Assembly (NCBI GenBank): GCA_902776035.1
Contig: CACYOO010000014.1
Coordinates: 1-64,000 of the forward strand
Source: an uncultured bacterium
GTDB taxonomy: Bacteria > Cyanobacteriota > Vampirovibrionia > Gastranaerophilales > Gastranaerophilaceae
DNA length: 64,000 nucleotides
Direction: 5' to 3'
Shown: one piece after another, positions 42,276 to 51,013 of the stretch
Numbering within the stretch: position 1 is the first letter of the stretch
Layout of the letters: every line of letters starts with the position of its first letter
The notes under the pieces: generated by a model
What the model saw: only the letters and a program-made list of their open reading frames with translations
What the model was told of the DNA's origin: nothing
The model's database searches: none
Position numbers and translations under genes: made by a program

Positions 42276-43270
42276 AATTGACCGTATTAGGTGCCGGTTG
42301 CTGGGGTACTACTCTTGTTTGGCTTTTATCTGATAATTTTGAAAATATTTGTTTATGGGGCAGAGAAAATGATTTATCAGATGAATTAAAAATAAACAAA
42401 CATTGTTTAAAACCATTTGATATTCAATTGGATAAAAAAATTGAAGTTACGTCAGATTTAAAATCTGCAATAGAGAATGCGGATATAATATTATCGGTTA
42501 TTGCAACTTCAGGTACAAGGGATGTTTGTGAACAACTTAAACAAGCCGGAATAAAAAATTCTCAAATACTTGTTAATGCTTCAAAAGGTCTTGAGCTTCC
42601 GTCATTAAAAACAATGGCAGGAGTAATAAAAGAAGTTTTACCAGAACAAAAGTTGGCAATCCTTTCAGGCCCTACGTTGGCAAAAGAAGTTTTAAACGGA
42701 TGTCCTACTGCCGCTTGTGTTGCATCTGAAGATATTGAAATTGCAAAGTTTGTACAAGAACATTTAAATGTAAAAAGCAGATTTCGACTTTATACAAACA
42801 GTGATGTAATCGGGGTAGAACTAGGTGGAAGTTTAAAAAATGTTATAGCCATAGCATCTGGATTTGCATCAGAAATGCATTTGGGTGATAATTGCAGGGG
42901 GGCTTTACTTACAAGAGGAATGGCAGAAATAGTTAGAGTAAGTGTAAAACTCGGTGCAAATTATTCAACATTATATGGTTTATCCGGTATGGGTGATTTG
43001 ATAGCAACCTGTTCAAGCCCATTTTCAAGAAATTATACAGTAGGAGCAATGCTTGCTAAAGGTAAAAAAATTGATGATATATTAAATGAACTCGGTTCAG
43101 TAGCAGAAGGTGTAAAAACATCAAAAGCACTTTGTGAATTAGCAAAAAAGATGAATATAGAAGTTCCTGTATCTCAAGCTATATATGAAGCTTTGTATAC
43201 TGATATAACACCGAAAGAAGTGTTGGAAAAGTTGATGAATAGAAAATTGAAAGAAGAAGAAAGATACTAA
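42272..43270 (+). CDS. gpsA: Glycerol-3-phosphate dehydrogenase [NAD(P)+]
   Basis: A 332-residue enzyme that makes sn-glycerol-3-phosphate for phospholipids. The N-terminal Rossmann motif is VLGAGCWGTTLVWLLS. SGPTLAKEV, the catalytic lysine in VELGGSLKNVIAIASG, and RGMAEIVR with GLSGMGDLIATCSS are diagnostic. The stop shares one base with the next gene, so murQ, gpsA and the PSP1 gene are coupled. Confidence 0.95.
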   Translation: MKLTVLGAGCWGTTLVWLLSDNFENICLWGRENDLSDELKINKHCLKPFDIQLDKKIEVTSDLKSAIENADIILSVIATSGTRDVCEQLKQAGIKNSQILVNASKGLELPSLKTMAGVIKEVLPEQKLAILSGPTLAKEVLNGCPTAACVASEDIEIAKFVQEHLNVKSRFRLYTNSDVIGVELGGSLKNVIAIASGFASEMHLGDNCRGALLTRGMAEIVRVSVKLGANYSTLYGLSGMGDLIATCSSPFSRNYTVGAMLAKGKKIDDILNELGSVAEGVKTSKALCELAKKMNIEVPVSQAIYEALYTDITPKEVLEKLMNRKLKEEERY

Positions 43271-44202
43271 TGAAAAAATATGCAGTAAGATATTTAAAGA
43301 ATATGTATTATCCTGTAGATGTACCTAAAAATATAGAAGTACACTGTGGAGATATGGCTTTAGTAAAGACAGAAAAGGGTGAGGAAGCCCTGAAATTAAT
43401 ATGTATGAATAGCGAAATAGTAAAAATATGGGATAAAAATAAACATAAACCTGATGCTTTACCTTTTATAAGGATATTGGGGGAACGAGATAAAGAAGTT
43501 TTAAAGGAAATAAAACAGTTGGAAACAGAGGGCTTCTTTAAATGTAAAAATCTTGTTGAAAAACATAAATTAGTAATGAATTTGGTACAATGCAGATTAA
43601 CATTTGATAAAAAGAAAATAACTTTTTATTATACAGCACCTGAAAGAGTAGATTTTAGAGAGTTGTTAAAGGATTTAACTCAAATATTCAGGCATATAAG
43701 AATAGATTTACGTCATATAGGAGTAAGAGATGAAACCTCTATTATGGAAGGTTGCGGAATGTGCGGACGAGAATTTTGTTGTTGTTCTTTTGTGAAAAAA
43801 TTTGCTAATATAAATGTAAAACTTGCAAAAGATCAGGGTATGCCTTTAACTCCCGGTAAAATTTCAGGAACTTGCGGACGACTTTTGTGTTGTTTGAATT
43901 ATGAATATCCTAATTACTTACAAGCAGCAAAGGGTTTGCCACCTGTCGGTTCTTCTGTTATGACACCTGATGGTTTAGGTAAGGTTTGTGCATTAAAATT
44001 TTTAAATGAAAATCCTATTCAAGTAAAACTTGAAGATGGTAAAATTAATGATTATTGCAAAAAAGATATAGAAATGGTTGATGCAGATGTAAATATTGAG
44101 ATTGTAGCTCCTCAAAATATTGTTTATGATGATGATGATTCAAAGGATATAGATATTAAATCCTTAGAAGATGATAAAAATAGTTCAACAGGAAATATTT
44201 AG
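43270..44202 (+). CDS. ricT: PSP1-domain protein, RicT/YaaT-like
   Basis: A 310-residue protein with a PSP1 C-terminal domain. The cysteine cluster CGMCGREFCCCSF with CGRLLCCLNYEYP matches RicT (YaaT), which in Bacillus is part of the iron-sulphur RicAFT complex that affects RNase Y and biofilm or competence phosphorelays. The conserved DFRELLKDLTQIF and RIDLRHIGVRDE are present. The last 40 residues are acidic. The function in this lineage is unproven. Confidence 0.85.
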   Translation: MKKYAVRYLKNMYYPVDVPKNIEVHCGDMALVKTEKGEEALKLICMNSEIVKIWDKNKHKPDALPFIRILGERDKEVLKEIKQLETEGFFKCKNLVEKHKLVMNLVQCRLTFDKKKITFYYTAPERVDFRELLKDLTQIFRHIRIDLRHIGVRDETSIMEGCGMCGREFCCCSFVKKFANINVKLAKDQGMPLTPGKISGTCGRLLCCLNYEYPNYLQAAKGLPPVGSSVMTPDGLGKVCALKFLNENPIQVKLEDGKINDYCKKDIEMVDADVNIEIVAPQNIVYDDDDSKDIDIKSLEDDKNSSTGNI

Positions 44203-44205
44203 TTA

Positions 44206-45447
44206 TTAGTTAAATTTGAGTTTATCCCATTTTTTTGCAGCTGATTCTAATATATTTTCTGTTTTAACATTGTCTATAAGTATCATTTGAACAGATGTAT
44301 TAAGTAAGTCATTAACTTCTTTTTGAGATTTCTGTTGTTTAAGAACCGGTTCTATTTTATATAGTTGTTTTGCACTTTGTACTCTTGCTTTAGCCATTAA
44401 ATCATTGTCATCAAATTTTTGGTAATAATCGCTTTTTAAGCCCTTTTCATTTGTAGTAAGAACATTAGTTAACTTTGCAAGTTTCAATTGATTTTCTTCA
44501 TTAGTTAGAAATAACGCAAATTTTAAAGCATCTTCTTTATTTTTCGCTTTTGCAGGAATAACAAAATTCATTAAAGAGAAATCATATTGTCCTAGAGTGC
44601 CGGTAAGTTGAGGAGCAACTTCAGTTTTTTTATAAATATTTGGAGCATTTTCTTTTATAATGTTTAAAAAATTGGCTCCTGCCTGAAGCATAGCAATATC
44701 TCCCGACATGTATTTTTCAAGACTTTCTCTATGTGTTTGTGTAACGCTTTCTTTTGGTATTAAATCTTTTTTGTATAAATCTCTGTAAAAATTAAATACT
44801 CTAACGCTTGCTTTATCTGTTAATCTGTTTGGAGAATTAATACCATATTTATTTAATAATTTGTAAGTAGTATCATTTTCCGTAAGTGTAGGCATAAATA
44901 TGTAACAATTAGTTTTATCTTTAACTGTTTTTGCATAATTTCCAACTTCTTCAAAAGTTTTTGGAGGATTTTTTATATCGGCACGATTTAATATATCAGT
45001 GTTATATATAGTAACAGCTGAAGTAGCATACCAAGGTATAGCAAATATTTTACCGTTAATCTTGAGTGCATTAAGTAATTCTTTATTATAAGATGTGAGC
45101 ATTTCGCTCGGTATTTCTTCTAATGCACCTTTTTGTGCTAATACTCCGGAAAAATCGGGGTTTAGATTAACCAGAGAAGGCGGATTGTTGCTTAAAATAG
45201 CAGCAAGCGTTCTTTTTTCACCTTCTGAAAATGGAACATCAATCCATTTTATTTTTATATCCGGATTTTGATATTCAAACTTTGTAATCACATCAGTCAT
45301 ATAAGGAGTAAATTCGTTCATTTGCAAAGTCCAAAAAACGACTTCTCTTTCCAAACTCTGCGTATTTCTTGGTGAAAAAGATGTAATTGCAAAAATGCTT
45401 AATAATACTACTATAACTAATATTCCGATTGTAATTTTCTTTTTCAT
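44206..45447 (-). CDS. ABC transporter extracellular sugar-binding protein
   Basis: A 413-residue family-1 solute-binding protein. The N-terminal hydrophobic segment (ITIGILVIVVLLSIFAI) is a signal or anchor without a lipobox cysteine. The mature part has VFWTLQMNEFTPYM, FEYQNPDIKIKWIDVPFSEG and the C-terminal region typical of sugar-binding proteins (YMSGDIAMLQAGANFL). No permease or ATPase genes are next to it, so it is an orphan here. Confidence 0.85.
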   Translation of the reverse strand: MKKKITIGILVIVVLLSIFAITSFSPRNTQSLEREVVFWTLQMNEFTPYMTDVITKFEYQNPDIKIKWIDVPFSEGEKRTLAAILSNNPPSLVNLNPDFSGVLAQKGALEEIPSEMLTSYNKELLNALKINGKIFAIPWYATSAVTIYNTDILNRADIKNPPKTFEEVGNYAKTVKDKTNCYIFMPTLTENDTTYKLLNKYGINSPNRLTDKASVRVFNFYRDLYKKDLIPKESVTQTHRESLEKYMSGDIAMLQAGANFLNIIKENAPNIYKKTEVAPQLTGTLGQYDFSLMNFVIPAKAKNKEDALKFALFLTNEENQLKLAKLTNVLTTNEKGLKSDYYQKFDDNDLMAKARVQSAKQLYKIEPVLKQQKSQKEVNDLLNTSVQMILIDNVKTENILESAAKKWDKLKFN

Positions 45448-45570
45448 AAAATATCCTTACAAGTGGTATATAAATTATAATACGAAAAATGATATTTTAT
45501 ATAGTATAAACAAATGATTTTATAATATTGTACAAATTATTTTATTTGAGTTAGAATTTTTATATGTTTT

Positions 45571-45820
45571 TATGTAGCACTCTGCCGAATAAAAACGATT
45601 AAGTATCGTTTTTGTGAGAGGGGTAGCGCACCTGAGCAAAACGCAAGTTTTGAGAAGTATAATTGAATATCGGGATGTAGCACTCTGCCGAATAAAAACG
45701 ATTAAGTATCGTTTTTATGAGAGGGGTAGCGCACCTGAGCAAAACGAAGGTTTTGTGAAGTATAATTGAATGGTAGCGCACCTGAGCAAAACGCAAGTTT
45801 TGTGAAGTATAATTGAATGT
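45571..45820 (+). repeat. Tandem array of interrupted tRNA-Pro 5' ends with palindromic element
   Basis: Units upstream of tRNA-Pro. Each full unit has the tRNA start TCGGGATGTAGC (45670-45681; only TGTAGC in the first) and then the element. The cores at 45579-45621 and 45682-45724 read ACTCTGCCGA, inverted repeat ATAAAAACGAT-TAAGT-ATCGTTTTTAT (first copy slightly different), GAGAGG. GGTAGCGCACC of the tRNA follows, then a small hairpin CAAAAC/GTTTTG and AAGTATAATTGAATG. A third, shorter unit (45771-45819) lacks the element. Every unit carries TATAAT just before the next tRNA start. Confidence 0.85.
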
Positions 45821-45893
45821 CGGGATGTAGCGCAGCTGGTAGCGCACCGTGTTCGGGTCGCGGGGGTCGCAAGTTCGAATCTTGTCATCCCGA
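45821..45893 (+). tRNA. tRNA-Pro (anticodon CGG)
   Basis: Cloverleaf: acceptor CGGGATG/CATCCCG with discriminator A, D-arm GCGC-AGCTGGTA-GCGC, anticodon arm CCGTG-TTCGGGT-CGCGG (anticodon CGG), and T-arm GCAAG-TTCGAAT-CTTGT. CCA is not encoded. It is preceded by the repeat array built from its own 5' end. Confidence 0.92.
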
Positions 45894-45971
45894 TGTTTAT
45901 ATTTGAGTTATTTATAAATTGCATAAAAGTTCTTGTATTTGAACAATTTTTTTATTAGTATAAGTGTTGTT

Positions 45972-46802
45972 ATGGTTGATGTAAAAAAGATAAGCTTGAA
46001 CAATTTTGAAATAGGTGGAGATAAATTAACAATACTTGCAGGTCCTTGTGTTATTGAAAATCAGGATATGCTTTATGAAACTGCAGATGTATTGAAAGAT
46101 ATAACTGAGAAATTAGATATAAATTTCGTTTTCAAATCTTCGTATGACAAAGCAAACCGTTCGTCTATATCCGGCTACAGAGGTCCTGGTAAGGAACGTG
46201 GGCTTGAGATGTTGAACAAAGTAAAAGAAAAGTTTAATGTTCCTATTGTTACAGATATTCACCTTCCTGATGATGCTAAAGAAGTGTCAATTGTAGCGGA
46301 TATTTTGCAAATTCCTGCATTTTTATGTCGTCAAACAGATTTGTTGCTATCAGCAGGTGAAACAGGAAGAATAGTAAATATAAAAAAGGGGCAGTTTTTA
46401 GCACCTCAACAAATGAAATCAGCAGTTAAAAAGGTTGAAAGTACAGGTAATTCAAATATACTATTAACTGAAAGAGGGGCAGCATTCGGATATAATAACC
46501 TTGTTGTTGACATGAGAAGTATTGAAATAATGAAACAAAGTGGTTATCCTGTTGTATTTGATGCAACACACAGTGTTCAGTTACCTGGAACAAGGGAAGA
46601 TGCAACAGGTGGAGATAGAAGATTTGTACCTTTATTAGCACGTTCTGCTGTTGCAGCAGGAGCAAATAGTCTTTTCTTTGAAATACATCCAAATCCTGAT
46701 TGTGCAATGTGCGATGGTGATAATATGATTGCTTTGAAAGATGCAGAAAAATTGTTCAAAATGTGTAAGCAGATATTTGATTTAGTGAGAAATGATTTAT
46801 GA
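45972..46802 (+). CDS. kdsA: 3-deoxy-8-phosphooctulonate (KDO-8-P) synthase
   Basis: About 276 residues. KdsA condenses arabinose-5-P and PEP for the KDO of lipopolysaccharide. It has LAGPCVIENQDMLYETA, FKSSYDKANRSSISGYRGPG, IPAFLCRQTDLLLSAG, FDATHSVQLPG and FFEIHPNPDCAMCDG. The frame is open to 45933, but ATG 45972 matches the usual family start. It overlaps the next gene by 4 bp. The presence of kdsA supports a diderm cell. Confidence 0.93.
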   Translation: MVDVKKISLNNFEIGGDKLTILAGPCVIENQDMLYETADVLKDITEKLDINFVFKSSYDKANRSSISGYRGPGKERGLEMLNKVKEKFNVPIVTDIHLPDDAKEVSIVADILQIPAFLCRQTDLLLSAGETGRIVNIKKGQFLAPQQMKSAVKKVESTGNSNILLTERGAAFGYNNLVVDMRSIEIMKQSGYPVVFDATHSVQLPGTREDATGGDRRFVPLLARSAVAAGANSLFFEIHPNPDCAMCDGDNMIALKDAEKLFKMCKQIFDLVRNDL

Positions 46803-47425
46803 TAATAAAAACTTTTGTATCGGGAATGTTAGATAATAACAATTTTATTGTTATAGATGATGTGTCAAAAGAGGCAGTTTTAATTGATTGTTCTGAATAT
46901 TTAAAAGATTTCAAAACAACATTAGACAGATATAATGCAACATTAAAGTATGTACTTATTACACATGGGCATTTTGACCATGTATTGGGATTAAATGAGT
47001 TTCATGAAAACTATCCTGAAGTTCCAATATATGTACATAAGGATGATGAAGCACTTGTAAAAGATATAGGTTGTTTTGTAGATAGATTTATTGGTGGTTT
47101 GGGTACGGTTACTATGCCTCCAATAAGTGAATATATTGATGAAAATAAAGAATTATCAATAGGTGAAATAAAAATAAAGATGTATCATACACCAGGACAT
47201 ACAAAAGGGGGAGTTTGTTATTTGATAGGTGATAAATTATTTTCAGGTGATACAATATTTTATGGAAGTGTTGGAAGAACAGACTTACCGGGTGGTAGTT
47301 ATGAACAAATAGTAAAGAGTGTAAAAAATTTACTTGAAACACTTGATGAAAAGGTTGAAATTTATACAGGACACGGTTCTAATACAAATGTTGCGTATGA
47401 AAAGAAGTTTAACCCTGTGATGTAA
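46799..47425 (+). CDS. MBL-fold metallohydrolase (glyoxalase II-like)
   Basis: A 208-residue metallo-beta-lactamase fold hydrolase with the metal motif THGHFDHVLG, further ligands in MYHTPGHTKGGVCY and FSGDTIFYGSVGRTDLPGG, and the C-terminal YTGHGSNT. It resembles the short glyoxalase-II/YcbL group that hydrolyses thioesters such as lactoylglutathione or a substitute thiol. Translationally coupled to kdsA by an ATGA overlap. Confidence 0.9.
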   Translation: MIIKTFVSGMLDNNNFIVIDDVSKEAVLIDCSEYLKDFKTTLDRYNATLKYVLITHGHFDHVLGLNEFHENYPEVPIYVHKDDEALVKDIGCFVDRFIGGLGTVTMPPISEYIDENKELSIGEIKIKMYHTPGHTKGGVCYLIGDKLFSGDTIFYGSVGRTDLPGGSYEQIVKSVKNLLETLDEKVEIYTGHGSNTNVAYEKKFNPVM

Positions 47426-47444
47426 TATAAGGCAAAGGATAATT

Positions 47445-48479
47445 ATGAAAGACCAATTACAAAAAATTTATGACGAAGCACAAGAAATGTTGGCTCAAGC
47501 TAAAAATCTTGAAGATATTGAGAATATTAAATTAAAATATTTAAGTCGTAAAGGTGAATTAAATTCTATAAAGAAAAATTTAAAAAATCTTTCAGATGAG
47601 GATAAAAAGGTTGTAGGTGCATTTGCAAATGAAGTAGCTAATAATCTTGAAAATTCCGTAAAAGAAAAATACGATATATTTTATAAACAAGAGCTTGATG
47701 AAAAATTAAAAAAAGAAAAAATTGATGTAACTTTATCAGGTAAATATATTCCAAGAGGACATGTTCATCCTGTAACAGATACAATAAATGAAATAACTGA
47801 AATATTTCACGCATTAGGTTTTTCACTTACAACAGATGAAAATTCTCCTGAAGTTGAAACTGAGTATTTCAATTTTGATATGTTAAATTTCCCAAAAGAC
47901 CATCCTGCAAAAGATATGCAAGATACATTCTATACAAAAACAGCTCCTCATGTATTGTTGAGAAGTCAAACTTCCGGTTCTCAAGTAAGAACAATGGAAA
48001 GTATGAAACTTCCTATTAGAGTTATTGATCCGGGTAGAGTTTACAGAAATGAAAATATTAATTCAAGAAAGAATAATTTCTTTCACCAAATAGAGGGATT
48101 GTACGTAGATAAAGGTGTAACATTTGCAGACTTGAAAGGTGTCTTAACAGAATTTTTGAGAATATATTTTGGTTCAAGCAGACCTACAAGATTTAGAAGC
48201 AGTTATTTTCCATTTACAGAACCATCGGTGGAAATAGATGTTCAATGCATAATGTGTCATGGTAAAGGTTGCAGAACATGTTCAGGTACCGGCTGGTTAG
48301 AAATTTTAGGAGCAGGTATGGTAGATGTTAATGTACTTAAAAATTGTAATATAGATCCGGAAGTATATAGCGGATTCGCATTTGGAATGGGTGTAGAACG
48401 ACTCTCAATGTTAAAATATGCAATAGATGATATTCGTTTGTACTTCAATAATGACCAAAGATTTTTAGAACAATTCTAA
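47445..48479 (+). CDS. pheS: Phenylalanine-tRNA ligase alpha subunit
   Basis: A 344-residue class II aminoacyl-tRNA synthetase subunit. It has an N-terminal coiled-coil (YLSRKGELNSIKKNLKNLSD), motif 2 (FHQIEGLYVDKGVTFADLKG), the phenylalanine-binding region SSYFPFTEPSVEIDV, and motif 3 FGMGVERLSMLKYAIDDIR. A CxxC pair precedes motif 3. The beta subunit gene pheT is not adjacent. It ends at a strong terminator. Confidence 0.95.
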   Translation: MKDQLQKIYDEAQEMLAQAKNLEDIENIKLKYLSRKGELNSIKKNLKNLSDEDKKVVGAFANEVANNLENSVKEKYDIFYKQELDEKLKKEKIDVTLSGKYIPRGHVHPVTDTINEITEIFHALGFSLTTDENSPEVETEYFNFDMLNFPKDHPAKDMQDTFYTKTAPHVLLRSQTSGSQVRTMESMKLPIRVIDPGRVYRNENINSRKNNFFHQIEGLYVDKGVTFADLKGVLTEFLRIYFGSSRPTRFRSSYFPFTEPSVEIDVQCIMCHGKGCRTCSGTGWLEILGAGMVDVNVLKNCNIDPEVYSGFAFGMGVERLSMLKYAIDDIRLYFNNDQRFLEQF

Positions 48480-48500
48480 AAAAATAAAATATGTAATAAG

Positions 48501-48533
48501 AAAATACCTGCGGCCGGTCCGCAGGTATTTTTT
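48501..48533. terminator. Strong terminator after pheS
   Basis: AAAATACCTGCGG (48501-48513) pairs with CCGCAGGTATTTT (48519-48531) around CCGGT, with T-runs on both strands. Confidence 0.88.
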
Positions 48534-48587
48534 GGAATTTTTTAATTTCTTATTTCCATTCCCTAACAATAAAAGATTAATATATTA

Positions 48588-48866
48588 TTAATCAGTTGCT
48601 TGAAGCTGTTTCTTTTGATAGTTGTGTATAACAGATGCTACCAAAAATTCATAAGATTTTTTGTTCTCTATACCAGGGAACTCTTTTCTTAATTGTGCTC
48701 TGACCATTGCTTCCAGCTTTTGAGTGCCAGATACTCTTACTTCTGATGAAGTTATCATATTTATATATTCAGCACTGTTTTTATTTTGATTTTTTGCATA
48801 ATCTAAAAAACGTGCTTGTAAATTTTCTTGTTGTTGTTCTTGTCTTTTTAAATTGTCGTTTTGCAT
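48588..48866 (-). CDS. Small charged protein of unknown function
   Basis: A 92-residue helical, Gln/Asn/Lys-rich protein (NLKRQEQQQENLQARFLD at the start, SYEFLVASVIHNYQKKQ near the end) without cysteines, signal peptide or known motif. AAAGG stands eight bases before the ATG. It lies alone between the pheS terminator and glyS. Probably lineage-specific. Confidence 0.6.
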   Translation of the reverse strand: MQNDNLKRQEQQQENLQARFLDYAKNQNKNSAEYINMITSSEVRVSGTQKLEAMVRAQLRKEFPGIENKKSYEFLVASVIHNYQKKQLQATD

Positions 48867-49021
48867 TGGGGAAACCTTTCTTATTCTAATGTGTTATTGT
48901 TTACTTACTTCTGATGTCTTTATAAAGCATCCTGAAAAAAAAAATTTACTTATTTTGGATTTTTGTTTACAAAAGTTAACAATATTATTGCAAAATCCTT
49001 TATTTATAATGTTTTTAGTTT

Positions 49022-51013
49022 TTACATTTTTGAAAAATCACATAATTTTTCAAATTTTTCAGTTAATTTTGTAAGTAAAGCAAGTCGGTTATTTTTGACA
49101 TTATCATCTTTATCAAATACAAGTACATTGTCGAAGAAAGCAGTTATACTTGGAACAAGAGTATTTAAATCATTAATGTATTTTTTATAATCTCCTGAAT
49201 ATTCTATATTAAGCATGTTTTCATATAATTCATGTTCAGATTTATCTTTAAATAATTCCGGTTTAATTTCAGAATTAACACGCTCTTTCAAAATTTTTAC
49301 TACTCTGTTTGCACTTTCTGTAAGTTCTGCAGGTATACCGTCTGTTATTGTTTTTATTCTAAGAACATAATCTGTTAAGTCTTTTAACGGATTATTGCAT
49401 GCACATGCATCAAGTATATTTTTGTTATATTTATCTTTCAAATAAATTGTCATACGTTGTATAAAGAATTCTTGTATATCATTTATACAGTCTGTTTTTA
49501 CAGGTAAAAGTTCCAATGATTTTTTGAAAACTTCTAATAAATCAATTTTTAAATTATTTGCAAGAACAGTTTTTATAATACCTAAAGCAGCACGTCTTAC
49601 GCCTAATGGATCAGATGAACCGGTAGGTTTTTTACCTGCAGCAAATACTGATGCAATAGTATCAGCTTTGTCAGCAATACCAACAATTTGTCCTTCAATT
49701 CCAGAAGCTAATTCGCTATCTGCATTTATAGGGAAATAATGTTCTTTTATACCTTTTACGACTTTATCATTTTCTCCTGATACTCTTGCATAATCAGAAC
49801 CTATATAGCCCTGAAGTTCTGTAAATTCAAATACTAAGCTTGTACTTAAATCAGCTTTACATAATAACGCAGTTCTTTCTATATCAGGTGAATTTTGACC
49901 TAAAGCCACAGCAATCATTTTTGAAAGTTCTAATATTCTTTGTGTTTTATCGTAAATAGAACCCATTTCTTTTTGATATGTCATGCCTTTTAAATTTTCA
50001 ACATAATCTGCTAAAGGTTTTTTGGTATCTTCATTAAAGAAGAACACTGCATCATCTAATCTTGCTTTTATTACACGCAAGTTACCTGCCTTAATGTTTT
50101 CAAAATCATCTCCAAGATAATTTGTTATAGTAATAAATTTATTTAATAATTTACCGTCTTTATATAATGCAAAGTATCTTTGATGTACTGCCATAACCGT
50201 AACAGTTACTTCATCAGGTATATCAAGATATTTTTCTTCAAATTCACTTGTTACTGCAACGGGCCATTCGCAAAGTTCAGTTACTTCTTCTAATAAATCA
50301 TCGCTATATCTGCATACAGCACCAACTTTATCCGCTTCTTCTTTTGCTAGTTTGACTATAAGTGCCTTTCTCTCGTCTTGATTTACAATAACGTTTGCCG
50401 AACGCATTTTTTCAACATATTCATCAGGATTATTGATTTCTACAGTTTCGTTTTTTGAAAATCTATGTCCATGTGATATTTTACCTGATTTCACATTTAT
50501 TATTTCAACAGGAACTTCTTTATCATCCATAATTGAAACAATCCAACGAATAGGTCTTTGGAATTTTTCTTCAAAATTACCCCATCTCATAAAGTGAGAA
50601 CCTTGCATTTTTAATACAATTTGAGGAATATTATTACTTAAAACTGATGTTGTTTCTTTTCCTTTTATTTCAATTTTTGCATACAAATAATCATCTTGAA
50701 TATATGCACTATTTATATCAGCTCCATTTTTCTTTAAAAAACCTTCACCTGCTTTAGATAATGTTCCATCTTCATTATATGCAACACGTTTTATAGGCCC
50801 TCTCACTGTTTTTAATTCGTCTTCCTGTTTTTCTGCTAAACCGTCAACTATAACGGCTAAGCGTCTGGGAGTTGCCAAAACTTCTATATTATTATATTTT
50901 ATCGAATTATTGTTAAATAAATCCGAAAAAGCCGTTTTTAATTGATTTCTTGCTGAATTTATAAATTTATATGGTAATTCTTCACAACCTAATTCAAGTA
51001 AATATTTACTCAT
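49022..51013 (-). CDS. glyS: Glycine-tRNA ligase beta subunit
   Basis: A 663-residue beta subunit of the bacterial two-subunit glycyl-tRNA synthetase. It starts KYLLELGCEELPYKFINSA and continues with LATPRRLAV, HFMRWGNFEEKFQRPIRW, SHGHRF and VTVMAVHQRYFALYK. An internal GSSDPLGVRRAALGI and a C-terminal anticodon-binding helical domain follow. ATG 51013 has AAGGAAAAA before it and fits the family; the longer frame to 51082 is inside the upstream gene. It overlaps the ABC exporter gene by 8 bp. The alpha subunit gene is elsewhere. Confidence 0.93.
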   Translation of the reverse strand: MSKYLLELGCEELPYKFINSARNQLKTAFSDLFNNNSIKYNNIEVLATPRRLAVIVDGLAEKQEDELKTVRGPIKRVAYNEDGTLSKAGEGFLKKNGADINSAYIQDDYLYAKIEIKGKETTSVLSNNIPQIVLKMQGSHFMRWGNFEEKFQRPIRWIVSIMDDKEVPVEIINVKSGKISHGHRFSKNETVEINNPDEYVEKMRSANVIVNQDERKALIVKLAKEEADKVGAVCRYSDDLLEEVTELCEWPVAVTSEFEEKYLDIPDEVTVTVMAVHQRYFALYKDGKLLNKFITITNYLGDDFENIKAGNLRVIKARLDDAVFFFNEDTKKPLADYVENLKGMTYQKEMGSIYDKTQRILELSKMIAVALGQNSPDIERTALLCKADLSTSLVFEFTELQGYIGSDYARVSGENDKVVKGIKEHYFPINADSELASGIEGQIVGIADKADTIASVFAAGKKPTGSSDPLGVRRAALGIIKTVLANNLKIDLLEVFKKSLELLPVKTDCINDIQEFFIQRMTIYLKDKYNKNILDACACNNPLKDLTDYVLRIKTITDGIPAELTESANRVVKILKERVNSEIKPELFKDKSEHELYENMLNIEYSGDYKKYINDLNTLVPSITAFFDNVLVFDKDDNVKNNRLALLTKLTEKFEKLCDFSKM

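Noticed and set aside
45599-45924. Two minus-strand frames in the tRNA-Pro array
   Set aside because: They translate the repeat units and the antisense of tRNA-Pro.
45972-46802. DAHP synthase (aroF) instead of KdsA
   Set aside because: FKSSYDKANRSS and the CxxCDG-type C-terminus are KdsA signatures.
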